DNA of 64,000 nucleotides from NCBI RefSeq assembly GCF_000308575.1, contig NZ_BAFZ01000061.1, positions 231,827-295,826 on the forward strand, given 5' to 3'. Below, one piece after another: positions 49,233 to 56,585 of the stretch. Below the pieces are notes generated by a model. That model saw only the letters and a list, made by a program, of their open reading frames with translations. It did not search any database and was not told the origin of the DNA. Numbering within the stretch: the first letter of the stretch is position 1; each line of letters begins with the position of its first letter. The DNA is from Nocardia exalbida NBRC 100660 (GTDB lineage: Bacteria > Actinomycetota > Actinomycetes > Mycobacteriales > Mycobacteriaceae). The position numbers and the translations under genes were made by a program.

Positions 49233-51512
49233 TCACAGCCCGTGATCGCGGACCCATCCCGCGACCTGGGTTCGGGAGGTGAAGCCGAGCTTGGTGAGGA
49301 TGTGCTCGACGTGGGTCTCGGCGGTGCGCACCGAGATCACCAGGTCCGCGGCGATGCGTTTGTTGCTGTGCCCGGCCGCGACCAGCCGGGCGACGTCCTT
49401 CTCCCGCCGGGTGAGGACATCGGCCGCCTCAGATCCTACCGGCGCGGGCTGCGGCGGACGCGCCGCAGTCGGCGTGCGGCCCAGCGCGTAGTCGATCGCC
49501 TCGCCCAGTGACAGCGCCGCACCGCTGTCGAAGATCTCCTGAAAACGGCGCTCTCCCAGCGCGTCTCGGACGCGACCACGCATCTTGTCACCCAAGACGC
49601 CGGTGATGGCGTGCGCGAGGCGCACCGTGCTGCGCGCGAGGATCTCCGCGGCGCCGAGCAGGCGCGCGGCTCGCTCGAAGTCGGCTCGGGCCACCGCCGT
49701 CCATGCCAGCCCCTCGAATCCGGAGGCGAGCCAGACGCACCGCTCGAACAGGCTGAACATTTCGACGGACCGGGCGAGATAGCCGGTCGCGGCGGCCTGA
49801 TCGCCGCGTCGCCAATGGTCCAGGCCCATCGACCACTGTGCCAGCCCGCCGAGCAGCGACGGTCCCCGCTCGGTGGCGACCGCGAGCAGCCGCTCGGCGA
49901 AAACGGTCGAGCGCGCGTCGGCGAGCACCAGCGCGCACACGAACGCGAAGGCGAGACTGTCCATCTCCATGGCGTGATGGCCGCATTCGGCCGCCAGATG
50001 CGCCGCGGTTTCGGCCAATTCGAGCGCGCGGGCGGTATCTCCGTCGTTGAAGGCAAGCAGCGCCGAATCGAGCATCGCCTCGGCGAGGATATCGGGAGCA
50101 TTGAGTTTGCGTGCCAGGGTTACGCATTCGTCCACCAATTGGCGAGCGGACCCGCGGTCGGACAGCAGCGCCGCCAGCGAGGCGGCCGCGGAAAGTCCGC
50201 GTGCGCGAGACTCGGTCGGCTCGCTCGACTTCGCCAGCGCATCGGTCAGCCAGCGATACCCTTCGGTCAGGAAGCGGTTGTGCTCCCAGAACGGCCGCAG
50301 CACCGCGGCCATCTCCAGTGCCGACTCCGGTGCGTCGACGAGGCCGGATTGCAGAGCCGCGCGCAGATTCGCGTGCTCGCGGTTCAGGGCGCGGAACCAC
50401 GTGACGTCGTCGGAACTCCAATACGCGGTCCGGCCGCGCAACGCCAGCCGCCGGTAGTGGTCGCGATGACGCGCGCGCACCGCGGGCTCGTCGCCCCGTT
50501 CGGCCAGCCGGTCGTGGGCGAACTGCCGGATCGGTTCCAGCATCGAGTACCGGCCGACATCGCCGTCGTAGCGCAGGCTCAGCACCGATTTGTCGACCAG
50601 GCCGGTCAGCGCGTCGAAGAGTGTCCGCGCCCCGGGGGCCGGCAGGCACACGGCCTCTGCGGCGTCGATGTCGAAGCCGCCCGCGAAAACCGACAGCTGC
50701 TCCCACAACCGCTGTTCGGCGGGCGTGCACAGGTCATAACTCCAGCGGATCGCACCCTCGATGGTCTGCTGTCGCTCCGGCGCGAGTCGCGGTCCCGCGC
50801 TGAGCAGGCCCATGGTGTCGTCGAGCCGGGCGAGGATCTGCTCCGGAGTGAACATCCGAAACCGCAGCGCGGCCAGTTCCAGCGCGAGCGGAATGCCGTC
50901 CAGCCTGCGGCAGATCGCGGCCAGCGCACCCCGGTTCGCCGAAGTGGCCACGAAGCCGGGGTTGGCGGCGCCCGCCCGTTCGGCGAGCAGCCGCATCGCA
51001 TCGCTGTCCGCCCTCTCCCCTTCTGCGAGCGGCAAGGGCGCCACGGGCATGACCTGTTCGCCCTGCACCCCCAGCACTTCACGGCTGGTCGCCAGCACCC
51101 GTACCTCTGGGGTGGTGGCCACGATGCTGCCGACCAGCCGCGCGCACGCGTCGATCAGGTGCTCGCAGTTGTCGAGAATCAGCAGCAACCGTTTGTCCGC
51201 GAGGAACTCGGTCAGCCGCCGCAAGGGCGCCGCCGTGTCGTCGCGCAGCGCCAGCGCCTCCGCGACGGTCACCGTCACCAGGTCGGGGTCGTGCACATCG
51301 GCCAGCTCGACCGACCACACTCCGTCCGGGAACGCGCGCGCGACCACCGCGCCGACCTGGCGGGACAACCGGGTCTTGCCGACACCGCCCGGACCGAGCA
51401 GCGTCAGCACCCGCGTCGTGGGCAGCAGCCGCTTCGCGGCGGCGAGTTCCTCCCGGCGCCCGACGAAGCTGGTGACCTCGGCAGGGAGGTTGCCGATGGG
51501 ACGCCGCGCCAT
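49233..51512 (-). CDS. Large ATP-binding LuxR family regulator
   Basis: The 759-residue regulator begins with an NB-ARC/AAA-like ATPase: P-loop GPGGVGKTR (40-48), LLLILDNCEHL Walker B, LATSREVL sensor, and GIPLALELAALR. TPR-like helices follow (about 370-670). The C-terminus is a LuxR helix-turn-helix, LTRREKDVARLVAAGHSNKRIAADLVISV and SVRTAETHVEHILTKLGF across the last 60 residues. Such STAND-type activators bind an unknown ligand and then DNA. The frame opens further to 51602, but ATG 51512 starts the usual MARRPxGNLPAE sequence. It lies between hsaD and ribBA, so it might control the steroid genes, though this family is common everywhere. Confidence 0.9.
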   Translation of the reverse strand: MARRPIGNLPAEVTSFVGRREELAAAKRLLPTTRVLTLLGPGGVGKTRLSRQVGAVVARAFPDGVWSVELADVHDPDLVTVTVAEALALRDDTAAPLRRLTEFLADKRLLLILDNCEHLIDACARLVGSIVATTPEVRVLATSREVLGVQGEQVMPVAPLPLAEGERADSDAMRLLAERAGAANPGFVATSANRGALAAICRRLDGIPLALELAALRFRMFTPEQILARLDDTMGLLSAGPRLAPERQQTIEGAIRWSYDLCTPAEQRLWEQLSVFAGGFDIDAAEAVCLPAPGARTLFDALTGLVDKSVLSLRYDGDVGRYSMLEPIRQFAHDRLAERGDEPAVRARHRDHYRRLALRGRTAYWSSDDVTWFRALNREHANLRAALQSGLVDAPESALEMAAVLRPFWEHNRFLTEGYRWLTDALAKSSEPTESRARGLSAAASLAALLSDRGSARQLVDECVTLARKLNAPDILAEAMLDSALLAFNDGDTARALELAETAAHLAAECGHHAMEMDSLAFAFVCALVLADARSTVFAERLLAVATERGPSLLGGLAQWSMGLDHWRRGDQAAATGYLARSVEMFSLFERCVWLASGFEGLAWTAVARADFERAARLLGAAEILARSTVRLAHAITGVLGDKMRGRVRDALGERRFQEIFDSGAALSLGEAIDYALGRTPTAARPPQPAPVGSEAADVLTRREKDVARLVAAGHSNKRIAADLVISVRTAETHVEHILTKLGFTSRTQVAGWVRDHGL

Positions 51513-51630
51513 GGGTGTCAACCCTAGGTACCGCGCGCGGCGCGCAGGAGCATTCTGGACAAAATCGACTCCGGTGGACGTGCCGGCGTGGCCCGCGGGC
51601 ACGGGGGCGGTGGAACCGAACCGCTCCGAT

Positions 51631-52866
51631 TCATCGGACGGCGACAGCGGCGTCGTCGACCTCGGTCAACTGGTGGCGCATCCGGTCACGCTTGGCGCGC
51701 AGATAGTGCACGTTGTGCTCGGTCGTACCGGCCTGCAAGGGAATTCGTCGTTCGACGGCGATACCGTAGGCGGTCAGACCCGCCTGTTTGGCCGGATTGT
51801 TGCTGAGCAGCCGGACCGACCGCACGCCCAGATCGGCGAGGATCTGCGCCGCGGCGCCGTAGTGGCGGGCGTCGACGGGCAGCCCGAGCCGCAGGTTCGC
51901 GTCGACCGTATCGGCGCCGCCGTCTTGGAGCTGGTAGGCGCGCAGTTTGTTGAGCAGTCCGACGCCGCGTCCCTCGTGCCCGCGCAGGTACACCACCACC
52001 CCGCGGCCTTCGGCGGCCACGGCCTGCATGGCGGCGTCGAGCTGCTCGCCGCAGTCGCAGCGCAGGGAGCCGAACGCGTCGCCGGTGAGGCATTCCGAGT
52101 GCACCCGGGTCAGCACGTCGCGCTCGCCCGGTGCGCCGAGCACCAGCGCGAGATGTTCGGCGTGGTTCGTCTCATCGCGATAGCCGACCAGCCGGAACTC
52201 GCCGAAACGGGTCGGCAGCCGCGTTTCGACGACGCGCTGCGCGCCGGGCTCGAGCCCGCGGCGGTGGTCGACCAGGTCGGCGATGGAGATGATCGGGATT
52301 CCGTGCACCCGGGCCATGGTCAGCAGCTCGGGGAGCCGGGCCATCGACCCGTCGTCGCGCACCACCTCGGCGATGACTCCGGCGGGGCGTAGTCCCGCCA
52401 TCCGGACCAGATCGACGGCGGCCTCGGTATGCCCTCGCCGGCCGAGGACGCCGCGCGGGTGCGCCCGCAAGGGGAATACGTGCCCGGGACGGGTGAGATC
52501 CCGGGGTGTGGCGGCGGGATCGGCCAGCAGGCGCATGGTGTGGGCGCGGTCGGCGGCCGAGATGCCGGTGTCGATCCCTGCCGCCGCGTCCACCGAGATC
52601 GTGTAGGCGGTGCCCTTCGGATCCTGGTTGACCGCCGTCATCGGCGGCAGCTCCAGCCGGTCCAGATCGCCGCCCATCATGGGCACGCACAGCACGCCGC
52701 TGGTGTGCCGCACCAGGAAACCGATATTCTCCGCGGTCGCCTGCTCGGCGGCCAGCACCAGATCGCCTTCGTTCTCGCGGTCCTCATCGTCCACTACCAG
52801 CGCCATGCCGCCGCTCGCGATCGCCGCCACCGCGGCAGGCACCGAGTCCAGTTCACCGGGCATCAT
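51631..52866 (-). CDS. ribBA: Bifunctional RibBA: DHBP synthase / GTP cyclohydrolase II
   Basis: The 411-residue protein has an N-terminal 3,4-dihydroxy-2-butanone 4-phosphate synthase (VVDDEDRENEGDLVLAAEQAT, then HTSGVLCVPM, TRPGHVFPLRA and GHTEAAVDL). The C-terminal GTP cyclohydrolase II has HLALVLG, the zinc site SECLTGDAFGSLRCDCGEQL, VVYLRGHEGRGVGL and LLSNNP. It provides both entry substrates for riboflavin. No other rib gene is nearby, so this is probably a second copy tied to the flavin-hungry steroid enzymes (KstD, HsaAB, KshB and the LLM protein). ATG 52866 starts 12 bases after a copy of motif B, suggesting shared control. Confidence 0.93.
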   Translation of the reverse strand: MMPGELDSVPAAVAAIASGGMALVVDDEDRENEGDLVLAAEQATAENIGFLVRHTSGVLCVPMMGGDLDRLELPPMTAVNQDPKGTAYTISVDAAAGIDTGISAADRAHTMRLLADPAATPRDLTRPGHVFPLRAHPRGVLGRRGHTEAAVDLVRMAGLRPAGVIAEVVRDDGSMARLPELLTMARVHGIPIISIADLVDHRRGLEPGAQRVVETRLPTRFGEFRLVGYRDETNHAEHLALVLGAPGERDVLTRVHSECLTGDAFGSLRCDCGEQLDAAMQAVAAEGRGVVVYLRGHEGRGVGLLNKLRAYQLQDGGADTVDANLRLGLPVDARHYGAAAQILADLGVRSVRLLSNNPAKQAGLTAYGIAVERRIPLQAGTTEHNVHYLRAKRDRMRHQLTEVDDAAVAVR

Positions 52867-52878
52867 CCGCCACCTCCA

Positions 52879-52897
52879 TATGCCTGATAGAAATATG
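52879..52897 (-). promoter_or_regulatory. Repeated motif B, copy 2 (TATGCCTGATAGAAATATG)
   Basis: It differs from copy 1 at two of 19 positions. It lies 12 bases upstream of the ribBA start, so a bound protein would cover the region between its -10 and ribosome site. Written here in + strand sense, it is inverted relative to ribBA. Confidence 0.6.
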
Positions 52898-52908
52898 ACG
52901 GGGCCGCA

Positions 52909-52936
52909 GCAGCCAGGCTGCGTCTCACTCAGTGAG
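52909..52936 (-). terminator. Two small hairpins at the padR 3' end
   Basis: GCAGCC-A-GGCTGC (52909-52921) and CTCACT-C-AGTGAG (52924-52936) are perfect inverted repeats around the PadR stop. They could end the PadR transcript before ribBA. There is no T run, so the call is weak. Confidence 0.35.
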
Positions 52937-53500
52937 GCGATCGATATCCGCCAGCAACTCTCGCGCGAAATCGCGCTCGGCCTCGTAGTGCCGCACGCAC
53001 CAGCGCAGCACCAGTTCCGGATAGGCCCAGTCCGGATTCGCCTCCGCGCCCTCCGCGTCGGCCTCGGCGCGTTTGCGCATCTTCTCGGCGTACGTGATGT
53101 GCTCGGTGAGGATTTCGCGCATCCGTTCGGGCTCGGCGAGGTTGCCCAGCCACGCTCGCAGCATCACGCTGTGCTTGAGCACCGGCGCCTCGACCGGCGC
53201 GTGATTGACCCAGTTCGCCGCGGCGGCACGGCCTTCCGGTGTGATGGCGTACATCCGCTTGCCGCGCACGCCGTCCTCGTGCACCACCGTGCGGGAACTG
53301 GCGTAGCCGTGCTTCTCCAGACGCTTGAGTTCGGCGTAGATCTGGCTGAACGACGGGCTCCAGTAGAAGAACTGAAGACTCCAGTCGGCCCATTTCTTCA
53401 AGTCGTAGCCGGAGAGTTCATCGGCGTGCGAGAGCATTCCGAGCACGGCCCACGCGGTGGTGGGCAGCTCGGGCACCGCGGGTCTGCCGCCATCGGTCAT
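52925..53500 (-). CDS. PadR family transcriptional regulator
   Basis: The 191-residue PadR protein has the winged helix at LPTTAWAVLGMLSHADELSGYDLKKWAD and the segment SFSQIYAELKRLEKHGYASSRTV (about 17-70), then KRMYAITPEGRAAAANWV for the wing. The C-terminal half is a long helical dimerisation domain (ITYAEKMRKRAEADAEGAEA). PadR proteins usually repress genes for phenolic or other toxic compounds and release DNA on ligand binding. I prefer ATG 53500 because the longer start at 53524 overlaps motif B copy 5. The gene lies between ribBA and the IclR gene, all reverse. Confidence 0.9.
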   Translation of the reverse strand: MTDGGRPAVPELPTTAWAVLGMLSHADELSGYDLKKWADWSLQFFYWSPSFSQIYAELKRLEKHGYASSRTVVHEDGVRGKRMYAITPEGRAAAANWVNHAPVEAPVLKHSVMLRAWLGNLAEPERMREILTEHITYAEKMRKRAEADAEGAEANPDWAYPELVLRWCVRHYEAERDFARELLADIDRLTE

Positions 53501-53507
53501 GGTCGGA

Positions 53508-53525
53508 CTGTACCGCTCAGGCATA
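53508..53525 (-). promoter_or_regulatory. Weak motif B copy 5, upstream of padR
   Basis: On the minus strand TATGCCTGAGCGGTACAG shares the TATGCCTGA half with copies 2 and 4; the second half is degenerate. It lies 7 bases upstream of the preferred PadR ATG, a position suited to autoregulation. Confidence 0.4.
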
Positions 53526-53537
53526 TTCCGACTCGGG

Positions 53538-54380
53538 CTATCGCCAGCGCGCCCGGCGGGGGAACAACGTCCGGCCTGCCTCGTGGGAGATCTCGAGCAG
53601 CACCCGTGCCAGCTTGTCGAAACTCATCGCCTCGGCCCGCCCGGACAGCGACAGTGCCGCGGGCGCCGTGCCGCGGCCACGCAACGGCGCCGCGACGCAA
53701 GCGATTCCGTCCATCGATTCCTCCCGGTCCAGCGCCACGCCTTGGCGCAGCCGGATCTGGGCCAAGGCGCGATGCAGCGCGCCGGGCTCGGTGATGGTGT
53801 GCGCGGTCAGGCGCGGCAGCCGGGAATGGAACGCCGCTTCGGCGATGCTCGGTTCCAGCGCCGCCAGCATCGCCTTGCCGAGTGCGGTGCAGTGCGCGGG
53901 CATGCGGCCGCCGAGGCGGGTGGGCAGCATCGCGGCCAAGCGGCCACCGGCCTTGTCCAGGTAGACGACCTCGGGTCCGTCGAGCACCGCCAGATGGCCG
54001 ACCATGCCGGTGCGCTGACACAACTCGTGCAGCAGCGGGCTGACGGCGTCGCGGATCTCGTTGTGATCGGCGGTGAGCCCGCCCAGTTCCAGGGTGCGCA
54101 TGCCGAGCCGGTACCCGCCGGAGGTGTGGGCCAGCCAGCGCAGCCGGATCATCTGATCGAGGATCCGATGGACCGTCGAGCGCGGCAGGCCGGTGCGCTC
54201 CACCAGGCCCAGCAGCGTCAGCGTCGGGGTCGCGGCGTCGAACGCGTCCAGGATGAGGGTCATCCGCTCGATCATCGATACCGGCACGTCGGCGGAGCCG
54301 GGGTCGGCCCCGCCGGGCCGGGCGCGGTGCGGGAGCCGGGCGGTGTGCGGCTCGGCATCAGGTAGCAGGGTGACGGTCAT
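53538..54380 (-). CDS. IclR family transcriptional regulator
   Basis: The 280-residue regulator has an N-terminal winged helix (SMIERMTLILDAFDAATPTLTLLGLVERTGLP and STVHRILDQMIRLRWL, about 35-85) after a 34-residue lead, and the C-terminal IclR effector domain (HLAVLDGPEVVYLDKAGG, MPAHCTALGKAMLAAL, REESMDGIACVAAPLRG). IclR-type proteins bind small acids or aromatics and both activate and repress. KstR and KstR2 of the classical steroid regulons are TetR proteins, so this region is under different control. ATG 54380 is divergent from the HsaB-like gene. Motif A, a palindrome placed like an activator site, could be its target. Confidence 0.9.
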   Translation of the reverse strand: MTVTLLPDAEPHTARLPHRARPGGADPGSADVPVSMIERMTLILDAFDAATPTLTLLGLVERTGLPRSTVHRILDQMIRLRWLAHTSGGYRLGMRTLELGGLTADHNEIRDAVSPLLHELCQRTGMVGHLAVLDGPEVVYLDKAGGRLAAMLPTRLGGRMPAHCTALGKAMLAALEPSIAEAAFHSRLPRLTAHTITEPGALHRALAQIRLRQGVALDREESMDGIACVAAPLRGRGTAPAALSLSGRAEAMSFDKLARVLLEISHEAGRTLFPRRARWR

Positions 54381-54513
54381 TCGAACCTCCGTCGGTCGCG
54401 TTCGGGCTACGTCGACCAGGCACGACGTGCCCGATCGTTTGTGTCTCCCATCACACTGACGGGTTCGCGACCGGGAGGAATCGGGAGAACTACGTAGCTT
54501 CCACGGATCTCCG

Positions 54514-54528
54514 TCTCGGTGACCGGAC
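54514..54528. promoter_or_regulatory. Repeated motif A, copy 4 (TCTCGGTGACCGGAC)
   Basis: A degenerate copy with 11 of 15 positions matching the consensus TCCCGGTGATCGGGA. It lies 76 bases before the HsaB-like start, within the spacing range of the other copies, and 133 bases before the IclR start. Confidence 0.45.
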
Positions 54529-54570
54529 CCCGATCTTGACCTCCCTCCGGCGGTGGCTGCTGTCATGGCT

Positions 54571-54597
54571 ATCAGGTATATGCCTGATCGAAATAGG
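54571..54597 (+). promoter_or_regulatory. Repeated motif B, copy 3, with ATCAGG/CCTGAT palindrome
   Basis: TATGCCTGATCGAAATAGG at 54579-54597 is preceded so that ATCAGGTATATGCCTGAT (54571-54588) forms a near-perfect inverted repeat (16 of 18). The element runs into the ribosome site GGAGG of the HsaB-like gene, so a bound protein could block translation start as well as transcription. Confidence 0.6.
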
Positions 54598-54604
54598 AGG
54601 CCCG

Positions 54605-55111
54605 ATGGAACCGGTGCTCGAGATGGACGGATCGCCACTGGAGGTGCGCGACTTCAAAGCGGTGCTGGGTCGCTTCTGCACCGGCGTCACGGTGATCACC
54701 GCGCGGGCGGCGGCCGGGCCTGCCGGATTCACCTGCCAGTCGTTCTCGGCACTGTCGCTGGAACCGCCCGCGGTCTGCTTCTGCCCGGCGCGCACGTCGA
54801 CGTCGTGGCCGCGCATCCGCGAGGTCGGGCGGTTCTGCGTGAACATCCTGGCCCACGACCAGCAGGAGATCTGCAGGCAACTCGCCCGCAGCGGCACGGA
54901 CAAGTTCGCGGGAGTCGACTGGGAGCCGTCGCCGAACGGCTCGCCGCGGCTGGCCGGCGCCGTGGCCTGGCTCGATTGCGAACTCGAGCAGGAGGTCGAC
55001 GGCGGTGACCACACGATCGTCATCGCGCGCGTCACGGCGCTGTCGGAGCATCGCGAGGCGCCGCCGCTGCTGTTCTACCGCTCCGCGTTCGGACGGTTCG
55101 ATCCGGCCTGA
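54605..55111 (+). CDS. hsaB: HsaB-like flavin reductase
   Basis: The 168-residue protein is a flavin reductase of the FMN-binding split-barrel type: DFKAVLGRFCTGVTVITARA (about 16-35), FTCQSFSALSLEPPAVCFCPA (about 42-62), GRFCVNILAHDQQEIC and DKFAGVDW. The end has GDHTIVIARVTAL and LLFYRSAFGRF. HsaB uses NADH to supply reduced flavin to HsaA. The length equals that family. ATG 54605 directly follows GGAGG; an upstream frame start at 54536 is not protein-like. Its partner HsaA lies 6 kb upstream on the same strand, an unusual separation. Confidence 0.88.
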   Translation: MEPVLEMDGSPLEVRDFKAVLGRFCTGVTVITARAAAGPAGFTCQSFSALSLEPPAVCFCPARTSTSWPRIREVGRFCVNILAHDQQEICRQLARSGTDKFAGVDWEPSPNGSPRLAGAVAWLDCELEQEVDGGDHTIVIARVTALSEHREAPPLLFYRSAFGRFDPA

Positions 55112-55116
55112 GCGCC

Positions 55117-55131
55117 TCCCGGCCAGTGGGA
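55117..55131. promoter_or_regulatory. Repeated motif A, copy 5 (TCCC-GGCCAGT-GGGA)
   Basis: TCCCGGCCAGTGGGA keeps both outer arms and the GG of the consensus. It lies 73 bases before the KshA-like start and 5 bases after the HsaB-like stop. Confidence 0.45.
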
Positions 55132-55150
55132 CTGCGCATTTCCGCCCTGG

Positions 55151-55169
55151 CATGCCGAACCGAAATATC
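55151..55169 (+). promoter_or_regulatory. Repeated motif B, copy 4 (CATGCCGAACCGAAATATC)
   Basis: It matches copy 1 at about 13 of 19 positions, including the ATGCC and CGAAATAT blocks. It lies between motif A copy 5 and the KshA-like start, as motif B copy 3 does at hsaB. Confidence 0.5.
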
Positions 55170-55204
55170 GAGGTGACAAACGTGCGTGAATTGTGGAGGA
55201 ACCG

Positions 55205-56347
55205 ATGACTACCGACACCGAGGTTCGAGTGATCGACGCGGGCGCTCCGCCCGCCCGGTACGCGCGCGGCTGGCACTGCCTCGGGCTGGCGCAGGACTTC
55301 CGGGACGGGAAACCGCATACCGTCGAGATCTTCGGCACCGAACTGGTGGTCTTCGCCGGCGCGGGCGGAGAGCTCAACGTCCTGGACGCCTACTGCAGGC
55401 ACATGGGCGGGAACCTGGGTGACGGCCGGATCAAGGGGGACTCGATCGCCTGTCCGTTCCACGACTGGCGCTGGGGCGGCAACGGCCGTTGCACCGGCAT
55501 CCCCTACGGCCGCCGGGTGCCACCGCGCGCGCGGACCCGGTCGTGGCCGACGATGGAACAGAACAAGCAACTGTTCGTCTGGAACGACCCGGAGGGCAAT
55601 CCGCCGCCGGAACACGTCGCCATCCCGCGCATCGAGGGCGCGTTCAGCGACGAGTGGACCGACTGGACCTGGAACACGATGACCATCGACGGCGCGAACT
55701 GCCGCGAGGTCATCGACAACGTGGTGGACATGGCGCACTTCTTCTATGTGCACTTCGGGTTCCCGACCTACTTCAAGAACGTCTTCGAAGGTCACATCGC
55801 CAGTCAGTACATGACCTCGGTGTCACGCGAGGACATGATGGGGGAGACGGCGAAGGCATTGGGCGGCAAGAACATCCTGCACTCCGACGCCTCCTACTAC
55901 GGCCCTTCCTACATGATCGATCACCTGCGCAGCGAAAGCGCGGGCCTGACGGTCGAGGGCATCCTGATCAATTGTCACTACCCGGTGTCTCCCACCGAGT
56001 TCGTGCTGCAATACGGCGCCATCGTGAAGAAGCCGCACGGCGTGTCGCCGGAGCAGGCCGCGGACATCGCGGCGAAGTTCGCCGGTGGTCTGGGCCGCGG
56101 CTTCGAACAGGACGCCGCGATCTGGCAGCGCAAGACCCGCATCGACAATCCGCTGCTGTGCGAGGAGGACGGACCCGTCTACCAGTTGCGCCGCTGGTAC
56201 GAGCAGTTCTACACCGACGTGGCCGAGATCGACCCGAAGATGACCGATCGCTTCGAGTTCGAGGTCGACACCACCCGTGCGGTCACGGCGTGGGAGGCGG
56301 AGGTCGCCGAGAACCTCGCCGAGCAGCGCGCCGGCGCCGAGGCCTGA
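55205..56347 (+). CDS. kshA: 3-ketosteroid 9alpha-hydroxylase oxygenase (KshA-like)
   Basis: The 380-residue Rieske oxygenase strongly resembles KshA: YARGWHCLGLAQDFRDGKPH, the Rieske cluster ligands Cys64, His66, Cys83 and His86 in CRHMGG and CPFHDWRWGG, DEWTDWTWN, and the mononuclear iron region DNVVDMAHFFYVHFG, then PTYFKNVFEGHIASQYM. Near the end it has KTRIDNPLLCEEDGPVYQLR and RWYEQFYTDV. KshA, fed by KshB, puts a 9alpha-hydroxyl on 3-ketosteroids; together with KstD this breaks ring B. ATG 55205 follows GGAGGAA. The next gene is a small Cys protein, then KshB, so an operon of oxygenase, adaptor and reductase is likely. Confidence 0.93.
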   Translation: MTTDTEVRVIDAGAPPARYARGWHCLGLAQDFRDGKPHTVEIFGTELVVFAGAGGELNVLDAYCRHMGGNLGDGRIKGDSIACPFHDWRWGGNGRCTGIPYGRRVPPRARTRSWPTMEQNKQLFVWNDPEGNPPPEHVAIPRIEGAFSDEWTDWTWNTMTIDGANCREVIDNVVDMAHFFYVHFGFPTYFKNVFEGHIASQYMTSVSREDMMGETAKALGGKNILHSDASYYGPSYMIDHLRSESAGLTVEGILINCHYPVSPTEFVLQYGAIVKKPHGVSPEQAADIAAKFAGGLGRGFEQDAAIWQRKTRIDNPLLCEEDGPVYQLRRWYEQFYTDVAEIDPKMTDRFEFEVDTTRAVTAWEAEVAENLAEQRAGAEA

Positions 56348-56357
56348 ACGGACTGCG

Positions 56358-56585
56358 ATGGAACCGGTTACCTGCCGTACCTGCGCGACGTGCGTGCTGG
56401 TCGAGAAATTCAGCCCGCAGCACACCAGCGTGCAGTGGACCGCGAGCTCGGTGGCGGCCTGCGCCGAGTTCACCGGGGCCGACAGCGCGCGAGTGCGGAC
56501 CTGCGCCGCGCTGCGCGACAGCATCGATGCGGCGTTCGCGGGCGGTCGCATCGAAGTCGGCACCCGTGACGGGGACGTGTCGTGA
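56358..56585 (+). CDS. Small cysteine-containing protein between kshA and kshB
   Basis: The 75-residue protein starts MEPVTCRTCATCVLVEKFSP and continues QHTSVQWTASSVAACAEF. It has Cys at 6, 9 and 12 near the N-terminus and two more later (about 35 and 49). The CxxCxxC pattern and later cysteines could hold zinc or an iron-sulfur cluster, but it is not a standard ferredoxin. It begins 10 bases after the KshA stop and its end overlaps the KshB start (GTGA), so it is made with the hydroxylase. I do not know a described function. An assembly or electron-transfer helper is my guess. Confidence 0.7.
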   Translation: MEPVTCRTCATCVLVEKFSPQHTSVQWTASSVAACAEFTGADSARVRTCAALRDSIDAAFAGGRIEVGTRDGDVS

